Source: Thiobacillus sp. (GTDB lineage Bacteria > Pseudomonadota > Gammaproteobacteria > Burkholderiales > Thiobacillaceae). From it: a DNA stretch of 64,000 nt. The position numbers were made by a program, and so were the translations under genes. Below, piece after piece: positions 51,723-61,847 of this stretch. The stretch is from the NCBI GenBank assembly GCA_021166845.1, contig JAJPEP010000114.1, positions 1 through 64,000 of the forward strand, written 5' to 3'. The stretch's first letter is position 1, and every line of letters begins with the position of its first letter. A model generated the notes under the pieces. The model had not been told where the DNA came from. It saw nothing but the letters and a program-made list of their open reading frames with translations, and ran no database searches.

Positions 51723-51763
51723 ACTGGGGCGAGCTGGTCGCCAAGCGGGTCGAGTACAAGCAG
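51723..51763 (+). pseudogene. Relic of a dsrA 3' end
   Basis: actggggcgagctggtcgccaagcgggtcgagtacaagcag matches 37/41 nt of 48349-48389 inside dsrA. Confidence 0.75.
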
Positions 51764-51783
51764 AGCGCAGCCAGGCTAGTTGC

Positions 51784-54636
51784 TTATCCCGGCACATAGC
51801 CATGGCGCAGCTGGTTGCTGCTGATCACGCGCGACCACACGAACTGCCGCAGATAGTCCTCGCTGCCCGCCTGGATGCCTGTGCCTGAGAGCGCCGTCCC
51901 GCCAAACGGCTGGATGCCGACGCGGGCGCCGGTGATCGCGCGATTCAGGTACAGGTTGCCGACCCGGAATTGCCGCTGCGCCGCGTCCAGGTGCTGCGGC
52001 AGGCGCGAAAACACGCCGCCGGTCAGCGCGTAGTCGCTGTCGTTGGCGAGCGTCAGCGCAGTTTCAAAATCGGGCGCCTGCAGCACGGCCAGAATCGGCG
52101 CGAAGATTTCCTCGCGCGCCAGCCGGTGATGGGCATGGATGTCGGCAAAAATAGCGGGCGCGAAATAGTAGCCGTCGCGATCCGGTACGCAGCCTTGATA
52201 AATCAACCTGCCTTCCGTCATGCCGATATCGAAGTAGCGTTGTGCCTTGTCCAGCGCCTGCCGGCTGATCAGCGGGCCGAAGCGGAATTGCGGATCGGCG
52301 GGCGGGCCCAACGGCCAGCTCGCCAGTGCGCCGGCCAGCCGCGCCAGCAGGCGCTCGTGCACGCGGCCCACGCTGATCAGGCGCGAGGCGGCGGAGCACT
52401 TCTGTCCCTGGTAGCCGAAGGCGGACGCCAGGATGTGCGCCACCGCCTCGTCGAGGTCGGCGTCCTCGTCGACGAGGATCGCGTTCTTGCCGCCCATTTC
52501 GCATACCACGCGCTTGACGCGCCTTTGCTCCGGGCTGCGCCGGTGCGCCTGCTCGATCAGTTCCAGCCCCACCTCGCGCGAGCCGGTAAAGGCGATCGCG
52601 GCGACGTCGGGGTGCGCCGCCAGCAGCGTACCGAGGCTGGCGCCCTCGCCCGGAAGCAGCTGCGCCACCGCAGGCGGAAATCCGGCTTCCAGCAGGATTT
52701 CGTGCAGCAGGCAGGCATTGATCTGCGCCAGCGTGGCCGGCTTCATGATGACCGGATTGCCGCACACCAGCGCCGCCGCGCTCATGCCGGAGAGGATGGC
52801 AAGCGGAAAATTCCAGGGCGCGATGACGGCCGTCGGACCCAGCGCCTCGTAGCGCGTGGCGTTCTTTTCGCCGGGAAAGTCGCGCGTCGTGCGCCAGTCC
52901 AGCAGCCGCTCCGCGGCGTCGGCGTAAAAGTTCCAGCAGTCGATGGCTTCGGCCACGTCGGCGTCGGCCTCCCGCCACGCCTTGCCGACTTCCAGCACCT
53001 GCCACGCCGCCAGCTCGAAGCGGCGACGGGCCATGATTTGCGCCGCCACGCGACACAGGCGCGCGCGTTCGCCCGTCGCCGTCTCGCGCCAGCCGGGAAA
53101 GGCGGCGACGGCATGACGCACCGCCTGCTGCGCGTGCGCGGGCTCGGCCTGCTCGATGCGGCCGAGGGTCTGCGCCGGGTCGGCCGGGTTGCGGCTATCG
53201 CGCCAGCGCGTCGCCAGGCCCGCACCGAGGACGGGATGCAGCGGATAGTCGCGCCCCTCTTCCGCCGTCACCTGCGCCAATGCCGCGCGCATCGCCCCTA
53301 CCCTATCGGCCCGGCTGAAATCGGCCAGCGGCGTGTTGCGGAATCCCGGCTCGCGCGACGCCGTCGGCGGCGGCACGGCCGGCGCGGCGAGCAGGCTCTC
53401 GGGCGGCGCGTCCTCCAGATAGGCCTGGCGCAGCACCGACGTCGACGCGGTGTTTTCCAGCAGCCGGCGGATGAGATAGGCGATGCCGCCGATGAGATCG
53501 CCCACCGGAAGATAGATGCGCAGGCGCGCGCCCTCGGCGACCACGGCGGCGGCGAGCGGGTCGGCCATGCCGTACAGCATCTGCACCTCCCAGCTGCCGG
53601 CACTGCGCCCCAGCGCGCGCGCCATCGCCAGCGTGTGCGCCAGCGAGCGCAGGTTGTGGCTGGCGATCATCGGATAGACGCGCTCGCCCGCCTCGAACAG
53701 CAGTGTGCCGAGCCGCTCGAAACCGGCGTCGGTGGCGGCCTTGTCGGTGTGCACCGGGCTCGGCCAGAAGCGCTGCGCGGCCAGCGCCACTTCGCTGTCC
53801 CAGTAGGCGCCCTTGACCAGGCGCACGCGCAGCGGCCGCGCGGGCGTCCACGGCAGTTCGAGCAGGCCGCGCAGGTCCGCCTCGGCGTCCGGACGGTAGG
53901 CCTGCAGCGCGAGCCCGGGCGGGATGCCGGGCCGTTCCGCCAGATGCCGGAACAGCGCCAGCACCAGCGGCCGGCTGTCGTGGTTTTCCATGTCAAGGGT
54001 GAGGCTGACGCCGGCCCGCGCGGCGGCGGTCCGGATCGGTTCCAGGCGGCCGAGCATCCGCGCCACGCTGCCCTCCAGGTCGATCGGGTCGAAGCGCGGG
54101 GTGAGTGCGGAAAGCTTGATCGAAAGATCGGGCTGCTGCGTGGGACTGGCCTCGAGCCAGGCGAGCAGCTTCAGGATGCGCGCGGCATAGGTGTCGGCCT
54201 CGGCCTCGGACAGAACCGCTTCGCCGAGGGCGTCGAGGCTCACCGTTGCGGGCAGGCCGGCCATTTTCTTCAAGGTCGCCGACAAGGCCGCGGGGGCCTC
54301 CTCGACCATGAACAACCGCGCCATGCGCGCCACTGCTCGCCGCAGCAGCGGCGCCATCCAGCGCTGCCCGCCCAATCTCAGCGCCCGCCCGAACAGCCCG
54401 CCCAGCTTGAAGCCGCCGAGGTAGGCGCGAAAATGCGCGGCGATCATGGGGGCGTCATGCAGTTGCGGCAGGACGTCGACGAACTGGAACAGCGCATCGC
54501 GCAGCCGCGCGTCGGCGATGGCACGCTTCAGCATCCAGCGGCGCCCGGCGTAAAAGCCGGGCGGGTGCGCCCGCGCCCGCTGGTAAAGCGTGCGGCCGAT
54601 TGCCTGAATCAAGGGTTCGGGGGGCGCGTCAGCCAT
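51784..54636 (-). CDS. putA: Bifunctional proline dehydrogenase / L-glutamate gamma-semialdehyde dehydrogenase
   Basis: VRLVKGAYWDSEV; ALDH APWNFPLAILSG, ITFTGSREVG-like, GYQGQKCSAASRL. Confidence 0.95.
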   Translation of the reverse strand: MADAPPEPLIQAIGRTLYQRARAHPPGFYAGRRWMLKRAIADARLRDALFQFVDVLPQLHDAPMIAAHFRAYLGGFKLGGLFGRALRLGGQRWMAPLLRRAVARMARLFMVEEAPAALSATLKKMAGLPATVSLDALGEAVLSEAEADTYAARILKLLAWLEASPTQQPDLSIKLSALTPRFDPIDLEGSVARMLGRLEPIRTAAARAGVSLTLDMENHDSRPLVLALFRHLAERPGIPPGLALQAYRPDAEADLRGLLELPWTPARPLRVRLVKGAYWDSEVALAAQRFWPSPVHTDKAATDAGFERLGTLLFEAGERVYPMIASHNLRSLAHTLAMARALGRSAGSWEVQMLYGMADPLAAAVVAEGARLRIYLPVGDLIGGIAYLIRRLLENTASTSVLRQAYLEDAPPESLLAAPAVPPPTASREPGFRNTPLADFSRADRVGAMRAALAQVTAEEGRDYPLHPVLGAGLATRWRDSRNPADPAQTLGRIEQAEPAHAQQAVRHAVAAFPGWRETATGERARLCRVAAQIMARRRFELAAWQVLEVGKAWREADADVAEAIDCWNFYADAAERLLDWRTTRDFPGEKNATRYEALGPTAVIAPWNFPLAILSGMSAAALVCGNPVIMKPATLAQINACLLHEILLEAGFPPAVAQLLPGEGASLGTLLAAHPDVAAIAFTGSREVGLELIEQAHRRSPEQRRVKRVVCEMGGKNAILVDEDADLDEAVAHILASAFGYQGQKCSAASRLISVGRVHERLLARLAGALASWPLGPPADPQFRFGPLISRQALDKAQRYFDIGMTEGRLIYQGCVPDRDGYYFAPAIFADIHAHHRLAREEIFAPILAVLQAPDFETALTLANDSDYALTGGVFSRLPQHLDAAQRQFRVGNLYLNRAITGARVGIQPFGGTALSGTGIQAGSEDYLRQFVWSRVISSNQLRHGYVPG

Positions 54637-54799
54637 GGCATGGAGTGTTTACGCAGTATAGGCCGCCGCCCGCCTGCCCGAGACGGCCCGACGGGCGGCC
54701 TGCAGTGGAAACCTGGCCTAGACTGAGTAATTCCATCAGGGCGTGCCGGAAGGCGGGATGCCTACGCTGCGCCTGCCGGCCGTTGATCGAGATTATCGG

Positions 54800-55190
54800 A
54801 TGAACGTACTTCTGCTTGGGCTGCTCGTCTTCTTCGGCGTGCATTCCGTGTCCATCGTCAATGACTCCTGGCGCAACCGCATGGCTGCGAGAATGGGCGA
54901 ATGGTCGTGGAAAGGCGTGTACGCGCTGGTAGCCATTGCCGGATTCATGCTGATCGTCTGGGGCTACGGGCTCGCCCGTCAGGAGCCGGTGGTTCTCTAC
55001 ACGCCAGCCCGCGTGGCTGCAAGCCGTGTCGATGGTCCTGCTCATCCCCGTCTTCCCCCTGGGTTACCTGCTCGGTGGCGCGCTCACGGCCGTGGGGTTG
55101 CTCGTAAGCACCACCGACATTTGCATCCCTTCACTCATCTACAGAACCATCTTCGGGTTCCACCCGAGATCGGGCGGCGGCAAAGCTTGA
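54800..55190 (+). pseudogene. Frameshifted/truncated NnrU family membrane protein
   Basis: MNVLLLGLLVFFGVHSVSIV...GLARQEPVVLYTP, continuing in another frame WLQAVSMVLLIPVFPLGYLL. Confidence 0.7.
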
Positions 55191-55264
55191 CCTGCCGCCC
55201 AGGCGGGCGCCGCAACCAGCGGCTACCAATATCTGCGTCAAGCCAATCTAGAGGAGACAGGATC

Positions 55265-55741
55265 ATGCTGAAATCACCGTCATTTGCAAAAACAGTCGTG
55301 CGCGCAGGCCTTCTGGCTTTGATGCTTGGCACAGCTACCGTCCAGGCTGCCGAAGCCCAGACCGCGAAATCCCTCTATGACCGACTCGGAGGAGACTATC
55401 CCATTTCAGTGGTGGTGGACACCTTCATCGATCTGCTGCTGGTGAACGATGTGCTGAATGCCAACCCAGCCATCGATGCGGCCAGAAAACGCGTTCCCGC
55501 AGCGGCGCTGAAGTTTCGCGTGACCGAGCTGGTCTGCCAGCAGACCGGTGGTCCGTGCAAGTACACCGGGCGCGGGATGAAGGAATCTCATGCCCACCTC
55601 AATATCAGCGAGAAGGAGTGGCAGGCCATGCTGACGGACTTCCGCCGCGTACTGAACAACTACGGTGTGCCGGCGAAGGAGCAGAGGGAACTGGTGGCCA
55701 TCGTGGAGAGTACGAAGAATGACATTGTGGTCAGGAAGTAA
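55265..55741 (+). CDS. Exported group 1 truncated haemoglobin
   Basis: Signal peptide ending TVQAAEA, then SLYDRLGGDYPISVVVDTFIDLLL...YTGRGMKESHAHLNISEKEWQAM. Confidence 0.9.
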   Translation: MLKSPSFAKTVVRAGLLALMLGTATVQAAEAQTAKSLYDRLGGDYPISVVVDTFIDLLLVNDVLNANPAIDAARKRVPAAALKFRVTELVCQQTGGPCKYTGRGMKESHAHLNISEKEWQAMLTDFRRVLNNYGVPAKEQRELVAIVESTKNDIVVRK

Positions 55742-55793
55742 AGGAAAGTAACGGCATCGCTGCCCGGAACAGGCGTTGGGTATTACTGCAAGC

Positions 55794-57101
55794 TCAGTAG
55801 AACCATGTGAGCTGCAGGCTGGCACGATTGCCCAGATTATTGGCGATGGCCAGGGCGTTGCTGCGCTGGTATTGGGGGGCGGCATCTGGAATGGCGAGCG
55901 GATAGGACACTTTCATGTCCCGCCATTCATAGTTGAAGCTGATCCGGATGTCCTTGCGCAGGAAGTGCCGCAGCCCCAGGGTGGTCGTGGTGAGTTCGCG
56001 GGTGTTGATGGGGTTTTCCGTCATCATCATGAAGCCGTCCCGGCGCAGGTCGACTTCCCATTTTGGATGGAAGCGCCAGCCCCCCTCCAGGTACCAGCCG
56101 TCGGCCTTTTCGTCGGTGCCGACGGCGACGGGGTTGCCTGGAAAAGGCGGATTGAAGCCGGCGATGATCATGCCGTCGCCGCGCAGCCAGGAACCCGACA
56201 GCCTGCCCTTGCCTTTCGACAGCTTGAAGCCCAGCCCCTCGCGGATGCGGTCATGGTCAGCGGCGCCAAAGCGGCGCTCGCCGTCCTGGCGCCAGAGATA
56301 GACGGAAAAATCCTGCCGGTTCGGCCCCTTGCCGCCGAAAACACGGGAAGCCTGCAGGCGCAGGGTGAGATCCTTGTTGTTGTCCTGGTCGGAAAAGTTC
56401 TCGATTTCGCCGCCGTTGGACAGCATGGCGGCATAGGAGAACTCCCACTTGCCGCGGTTGAACCAGTCGTAGACCTGGACCCCCCAGTCATGGAAGCAGT
56501 TGCAGCCGCTCGCCGCCCGGGCATTCGACAGCGTGGGGTTGGCGGTGGGGCCGGTGTACTGCACCGGCTGTTCGATGAGCAGGTTCTGCACGGCGTTGCT
56601 GAAGTAGGTATAGGAATAGGCGTTGTGCACCGCCACCATGGCCTCTTCGTCGGTGGGCAGCCTGAAAAGGCCGGCGCGGATGCGCGCGCCGGGAAGATGG
56701 TTGAAGGTCAGCGACAGGATGCTGGGGATCACGTCCCGCTGGGCGGTCATGGGATTGCTGCCCGCCTCGATGAGGGCGAAGTAGTTGATCTTGTCGGTGA
56801 GCTTGCCGCGGGCGCCCAGGCGGGCGCGCATGAACTGGAACTGCCTGGGTTCCTCGAAATTGGGCTGGATCCGATTGTTGAAGGTGTATTGCCCGTTGTA
56901 GCTGCCGAGCGGTCCCTGCAGGCCGGAGACAGGGTCCGCGTCGATGTGGGTATAGGTTGGCTGCAGGATGGCCATAGGGCGGAAAAGCGGGGCGTCGGGG
57001 CTTTCGTTGCCGAACACCTCGAGCCAGTTGGCGGCATGGGCCTCGTCGAGCAATGCGGGCAGGCAGGCCGCCAGCAGCTGCATCACATGGCGCGCATGCA
57101 T
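55794..57101 (-). CDS. Outer-membrane porin-like beta-barrel protein
   Basis: Signal peptide; alternating beta pattern; terminal ...LGNRASLQLTWFY. Confidence 0.75.
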   Translation of the reverse strand: MHARHVMQLLAACLPALLDEAHAANWLEVFGNESPDAPLFRPMAILQPTYTHIDADPVSGLQGPLGSYNGQYTFNNRIQPNFEEPRQFQFMRARLGARGKLTDKINYFALIEAGSNPMTAQRDVIPSILSLTFNHLPGARIRAGLFRLPTDEEAMVAVHNAYSYTYFSNAVQNLLIEQPVQYTGPTANPTLSNARAASGCNCFHDWGVQVYDWFNRGKWEFSYAAMLSNGGEIENFSDQDNNKDLTLRLQASRVFGGKGPNRQDFSVYLWRQDGERRFGAADHDRIREGLGFKLSKGKGRLSGSWLRGDGMIIAGFNPPFPGNPVAVGTDEKADGWYLEGGWRFHPKWEVDLRRDGFMMMTENPINTRELTTTTLGLRHFLRKDIRISFNYEWRDMKVSYPLAIPDAAPQYQRSNALAIANNLGNRASLQLTWFY

Positions 57102-57102
57102 T

Positions 57103-59832
57103 TCATGCCCTCGTCGATCCGGCAGCGGGCGCCGCGACCCCCTGCCCCGTTCTTGCGGCGTTGTCGCCCAGCCAGATTTCCAGCTGATCCAGCGGCATGG
57201 CCTTGCCGAACAGGTAACCCTGCAGGCAGCTGACGCCGATCCGGCCCAGGATGTCCGCGGCCTCCTGGGTCTCGACTCCTTCCGCCACGGTCTTCAGGCC
57301 CAGGGCGTGGGCCATGTTGACGATGGCCTGCACCATGCTCTTGCCGGCCGGCTCGTGCAGGCGACGGACGAAGGAAATATCGATCTTCAGTTCGACCACG
57401 TTCATCTCGTGCAACTGGGACAGCGAGGAGTAGCCGGTGCCGAAGTCATCGATGGCAATCAGGAAACCGGCCTGGCGCAACACCTGCACATGATCGGCCC
57501 CGCGCTCGACATCGTTGAGGGCCACGCTCTCCGTCACTTCAAGGATCAGCTGGCCGGGCTGCAGGCCACGGTTGCCGACCTCCTCCGCCAAGCGCTCGGC
57601 GAAGGACCGGATGAACAGCTGTCGCCTGGAAATGTTGACCGCCATCAGGATGTCGCGGCCCTGGCCCTGGAGATGCTTCAGGGAGTCGAGGCTGCCGAGC
57701 AGGATCTGGTTGCCCAGCACGTGGATGAGTCCCAGGTTTTCGGCCATCGGAATGAAGGTGGCCGGACTGATCCAGCCATGCTCGGCATCATGCCAGCGGG
57801 CCAGCACCTCCACCGCGGTGCAGCGGCCGGTCGCGGCATCGACGATGGGCTGGAACCAGGTCTGGATCAAGCCCTGATCGATGGCCGCGGCGAGGCGGTT
57901 CTGGATATAGAGATCCTTCTTGCCGATGCCCTTGCTGGTCATGTCCTGGAAGAAGCAGACCTGGTTGCGGCCCTGGGCCTTGGCGTAGAACATGGCCCGA
58001 TCGGCTTGGGAAAACAGCGTTTCCATGTCGTCGCCGTCGATGGGGTAGATGGCCGCGCCCATGCTGAAGGTGACCCGGATATCGCTGCCGTCGAGTTCCA
58101 GGGGGTGCTGCAGGGCGGAAATCACCTTCTCCGTCACCTGCCGGACGCCGGCCTCGCTCTCCATGTCCGGCAGCAGCAGCACGAATTCATCCCCGCCCCA
58201 GCGGGCCAGCGTGTCGCCGGCACGCAATTCCTGCCGCAGACGTTCCGAGAAAGCCAGCAGCAGGCGGTCGCCTGCCTTGTGGCCGAGCGTGTCGTTGATC
58301 GTCTTGAAGTGGTCGAGATCGATGAAGCAAACCGCCACCTTGTCGTGATTGCGCGAGGCCAGGCGCAGCGCAACCTTGAAGCGATCTTCCAGCAGCACGC
58401 GGTTGGGCAGCTCGGTGAGCGCATCGTGCAGCGCCATGTGGGTGATCTGCTGCTCGTGCAGGTGATTCTGGGTGATGTCGCGCAATACGCCGCGAATGCT
58501 GACCGCCTTGCCATGCTGGTTGTCGAAGGCCAGCAGCCTGGCCTCCACCCAGTTTTCGGAACCCTGCCCGTCGTGGGCGCGCAGGCGTATCCGCAGGGCC
58601 ACGATGTGCTTGTCGCCCCTGAACAGCAGGGCGGTCTGGGATTGCAGCATCGGCACATCATCCTCGTCGATGAATTCGTGGACGTCGCAGCCCAGGCTGT
58701 TGTCCCGCCGGGTGAGCTTGTTCCAGCCCGGACTGGCGTGCTGGATCCTGCCGTCGGCATCGAACTCGATGACAGCCTCCTCCAGCAATGCCAGGGTCTC
58801 CAGGTAGCCGCGCTGCTCCTGGTCGCGCGCCTCGACCGCCTGCACCAGATGGTCGAAAGCCCTGGCGGTTTCCCGGATCTCGTCGTCATGGCTGAGTGCC
58901 GGCGTCAAGGCGATGCCCAGCGATGCCCGGTCATGGCCGTCGGCGTAATGGCGGGCGCCATGACCGAGCGAGGCAATGCGCAAGGTGGTCCTCGAAATCC
59001 AGCGCCCCAGGCCGAACCACAGCAAGACGAGAATGACCAGGGAGACCATGATCGGGCGCATCACAAAGTAGGAGAAGGGGTAGATGTCCTCCAGATCGCG
59101 GTAGACCACAAGCATCGGCCGGACTTCGCCATCTGCCCCCGCCTTGGGCCACGGAACGTCTACACGCAGGAAGCGATCGGGCTGGTTCAGCTCCGGCCCC
59201 AATCCCCGCTTCGAAATGGCCATACCCCGGCCGTTGTAGATCAGCTGCAGGTGGGTCTGGGGAATCGCCAGCTCGCGCATCAGGGAATCGGACAGGGTCT
59301 TGAACAGCACCAGCTCCCCCTGGTCCTGGGCGCCCAGCCTGAGCGGCACGCGATAGACGCGGTAGAACAGGCGATTTTGCGGCACATGCAACCATGCTTT
59401 CTTTCCTGTCGCCAGATTTCGCAGGATTTCGGCTTCGGAACCGTAGTGGTACAGCACGCGCCGGCCGGCATCCAGGATCACCATATTGGAAAAATCGCCG
59501 AAGACCCATTGGGCATCCAGAAAGGCAGCCAGAACCGGCCAGCGGCTGGCGCCATCCCTTTCCAGAATTTTTGAAAACTCCATGCGGGAACCCAGTTGAA
59601 CGGCCGCAATGTAGCGGCTGTTTTCCAGCCTCGGCAGGGTATTGCCGTAGTGCTGCTGGATCTGGTCATGGCGCAGGGCCAGCTCGCGCTGGTTCAAAAG
59701 CCTGTATGAGAGCGCGCCCACCGTGAACAAGAGAGCGCTGGCGATCAGGGCGACCAGCAGCATGCGCCGGTTGGCCTGTGCCCGGAGGGACCGCCCCGCG
59801 AGGAAAAGTCTTTTTGCCGCGCGCAAAGGCAT
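57103..59832 (-). CDS. Sensor + PAS + GGDEF-EAL protein
   Basis: TMs, PAS, RWGGDEFVLLLPD, EVLARWHD (EAL variant), DDFGTGYSSL. Confidence 0.92.
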   Translation of the reverse strand: MPLRAAKRLFLAGRSLRAQANRRMLLVALIASALLFTVGALSYRLLNQRELALRHDQIQQHYGNTLPRLENSRYIAAVQLGSRMEFSKILERDGASRWPVLAAFLDAQWVFGDFSNMVILDAGRRVLYHYGSEAEILRNLATGKKAWLHVPQNRLFYRVYRVPLRLGAQDQGELVLFKTLSDSLMRELAIPQTHLQLIYNGRGMAISKRGLGPELNQPDRFLRVDVPWPKAGADGEVRPMLVVYRDLEDIYPFSYFVMRPIMVSLVILVLLWFGLGRWISRTTLRIASLGHGARHYADGHDRASLGIALTPALSHDDEIRETARAFDHLVQAVEARDQEQRGYLETLALLEEAVIEFDADGRIQHASPGWNKLTRRDNSLGCDVHEFIDEDDVPMLQSQTALLFRGDKHIVALRIRLRAHDGQGSENWVEARLLAFDNQHGKAVSIRGVLRDITQNHLHEQQITHMALHDALTELPNRVLLEDRFKVALRLASRNHDKVAVCFIDLDHFKTINDTLGHKAGDRLLLAFSERLRQELRAGDTLARWGGDEFVLLLPDMESEAGVRQVTEKVISALQHPLELDGSDIRVTFSMGAAIYPIDGDDMETLFSQADRAMFYAKAQGRNQVCFFQDMTSKGIGKKDLYIQNRLAAAIDQGLIQTWFQPIVDAATGRCTAVEVLARWHDAEHGWISPATFIPMAENLGLIHVLGNQILLGSLDSLKHLQGQGRDILMAVNISRRQLFIRSFAERLAEEVGNRGLQPGQLILEVTESVALNDVERGADHVQVLRQAGFLIAIDDFGTGYSSLSQLHEMNVVELKIDISFVRRLHEPAGKSMVQAIVNMAHALGLKTVAEGVETQEAADILGRIGVSCLQGYLFGKAMPLDQLEIWLGDNAARTGQGVAAPAAGSTRA

Positions 59833-60466
59833 TATCCGTCCCCGCCAACCCAGCGACCGCTGATCGAAAAACGTACGGCGAACCCAGGCGGAACAGACGC
59901 TGCCAGAACCGCCAGGAATCGGTGCGCGGCGGGGCCGGGGACATCGATGCGGAGCCTGCAAGGGGCCGCGGCTCGACCGATCCCGACCCATGAGGCAATG
60001 CTCGCGGGCGGCAGCGTTTGAAGCGCGGTTGCTCTTTTCAATTTCGTCTCCCCATTACTACCCTCGTGCCGGCGTAATTTTGTTTGTGGGTAAGGCATGT
60101 GGCCCCCTACGCCCGCTTCCAACGAAAAACAGGGGTAACAAGGTGTTCAACGGTACATTTGGCAGTTTTCTGAATGGCCGCGGCAAGATTCTGCCAATGG
60201 CCGAAAAAAGTCAGGGCCTGGTTTATTCCGGTAGCAGAAATACGCCGATGAGCCGGAATGGCTCCGGAAAGGATCGGCTTGCCGCAAGCGAAAACGCAGT
60301 GGGGAAACTTGGCTAGACTGGTATTTCCATTGGGACACGCCCGGAAATCTGGATGCGCCGGCCGCACCCGTCGGCCGTTGATCGAGGGCTATGCATGGAT
60401 GGTAGTCGGCGTCCGCTCATCGAGCGCACATGAAAAACCGGGATTGATTGAAAAGGAGAAGCGACC

Positions 60467-60844
60467 ATGACAAATCCATTCGTACATGTCGAATTGCATA
60501 CCGGCGATCTCGCCAGGGCCAAGACGTTTTATTCCGGGCTGTTCGGCTGGAATCTGCAGGATATGCCCATGCCCGGCGGCGGCACCTACACCATGATCAA
60601 CGTGGGGGAAGGCACCGGTGGCGGCATGGTGGTCGACTCCGGCACGCCACCGCACTGGCTGGCCTATATCGGCGTGGAAGACGCCGCCGCCGCGACGGCC
60701 AAGGCCAAGTCGCTGGGTGCGACCGTTGTCCAGGATGTCATGGAGGTGGGGGACTATGGCTGGATGAGCGTGTTGACCGATCCCACGGGAGCCGCCTTCG
60801 CACTCTGGCAGGCAAAAACGCCCGAGCAGAGAGGGGGCGATTAA
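60467..60844 (+). CDS. VOC (glyoxalase/bleomycin resistance) family protein
   Basis: HVELHTGDLARAKTFYSGLFGWNLQDMP...VLTDPTGAAFALWQA. Confidence 0.93.
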   Translation: MTNPFVHVELHTGDLARAKTFYSGLFGWNLQDMPMPGGGTYTMINVGEGTGGGMVVDSGTPPHWLAYIGVEDAAAATAKAKSLGATVVQDVMEVGDYGWMSVLTDPTGAAFALWQAKTPEQRGGD

Positions 60845-60877
60845 AGCTTCCTGCGTGTTCCACCCTGCCGAGGCCCC

Positions 60878-61585
60878 TCACCACGGAATTTCGGTGCCGT
60901 CGTAGCGGAAGAAGCGTCCGCTCATTTCCGGCCTGAAACTCTCCACCAGCGCGCGCATGCCGTGGACGCTCCGCGCGGGGGTGAGCGGCGCATCCGGCCC
61001 GCCCATGCGGGTTTTCACCCAGCCCGGATGCAGGAGCAGCACGCCGATGCCGCGTTGCGCGAGCGCATGCGAGAGGCCTTTCATGGCGGCATTCAGGGCC
61101 GCCTTGCTGGAGCGGTAGGCGTAGTTGCCGGGCGCCGCGATTTCGGCGATGGAACCCATGTGGCTGCTGATCGCAACGACCCGCTTTTTTTCGCTGGCAG
61201 CCACCTGCCCGGCCAATGCCTCGCTCACCCGTACCGCCCCCAGGGTGTTGACGGCGAAAGAACGCAGCCAGACTTCATAGTCGATCCCGCCAAGGTCGCC
61301 CATGAACTTGTCCAGATACACGCCGGCGTTGTTGAGCAGGACGTCGATCCGCGCTTCTTCCAGGTCGAGCTGCAGGGTGCGCAGCTGCTCGCTGTCGGTG
61401 ACGTCGAGACGGTGCACGCTCAGCCGTGGATGCCTGCCAGCCAGGGCATCGAGTTCCCCGGCCTCCGCCGGGCGGCGGCAGCTGGCATATACCCGCCAGC
61501 CGGCCTCGGCGTACTGCCGCGCCCATTCCAGACCGAGACCCCGGTTGGCGCCGGTGATCAGCACGCTGGATGTCGTTCTCGCCAC
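60878..61585 (-). CDS. SDR family oxidoreductase
   Basis: VLITGANRGLGLEWARQYAEAGWRVYASCR; NNAGVY; YRSSKAALN. Confidence 0.94.
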   Translation of the reverse strand: MARTTSSVLITGANRGLGLEWARQYAEAGWRVYASCRRPAEAGELDALAGRHPRLSVHRLDVTDSEQLRTLQLDLEEARIDVLLNNAGVYLDKFMGDLGGIDYEVWLRSFAVNTLGAVRVSEALAGQVAASEKKRVVAISSHMGSIAEIAAPGNYAYRSSKAALNAAMKGLSHALAQRGIGVLLLHPGWVKTRMGGPDAPLTPARSVHGMRALVESFRPEMSGRFFRYDGTEIPW

Positions 61586-61610
61586 AATCGCCGGCGGTCA
61601 AATCAAATCT

Positions 61611-61847
61611 TTACAGGCCAACGACCTGCGCATGCAGGCCGCGTTCCTTGAAGCTGTGGAGCAGGCTGGACGCATGGATGGAATCCGAGTCGTAGACCAC
61701 CATGAGGATGTGGGGCTTTTCCGGATTGTGACCCACGGAAACCACCCCCGCATCCTGGCGAATCCCGTCTTCGAGACGGTGCAATGCATCTTCGTCGAGA
61801 CCTTCGTCGATATGCACAATCACTTCGTTAAGTCGTGTGTTCATCAT
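61611..61847 (-). CDS. Small HMA-like ferredoxin-fold protein
   Basis: VIVHIDEGLDEDALHRLEDGIRQDAGVVSVGHNPEKPHILMVVYD. Confidence 0.65.
   Translation of the reverse strand: MMNTRLNEVIVHIDEGLDEDALHRLEDGIRQDAGVVSVGHNPEKPHILMVVYDSDSIHASSLLHSFKERGLHAQVVGL

Noticed and set aside
51970-54726. 918-aa plus-strand ORF antisense to putA
   Set aside because: Q/R/A/G-rich composition typical of antisense frames in high-GC DNA
56968-59574. 868-aa plus-strand ORF antisense to a GGDEF-EAL gene
   Set aside because: Mirror ORF of a confidently assigned gene, low-complexity composition
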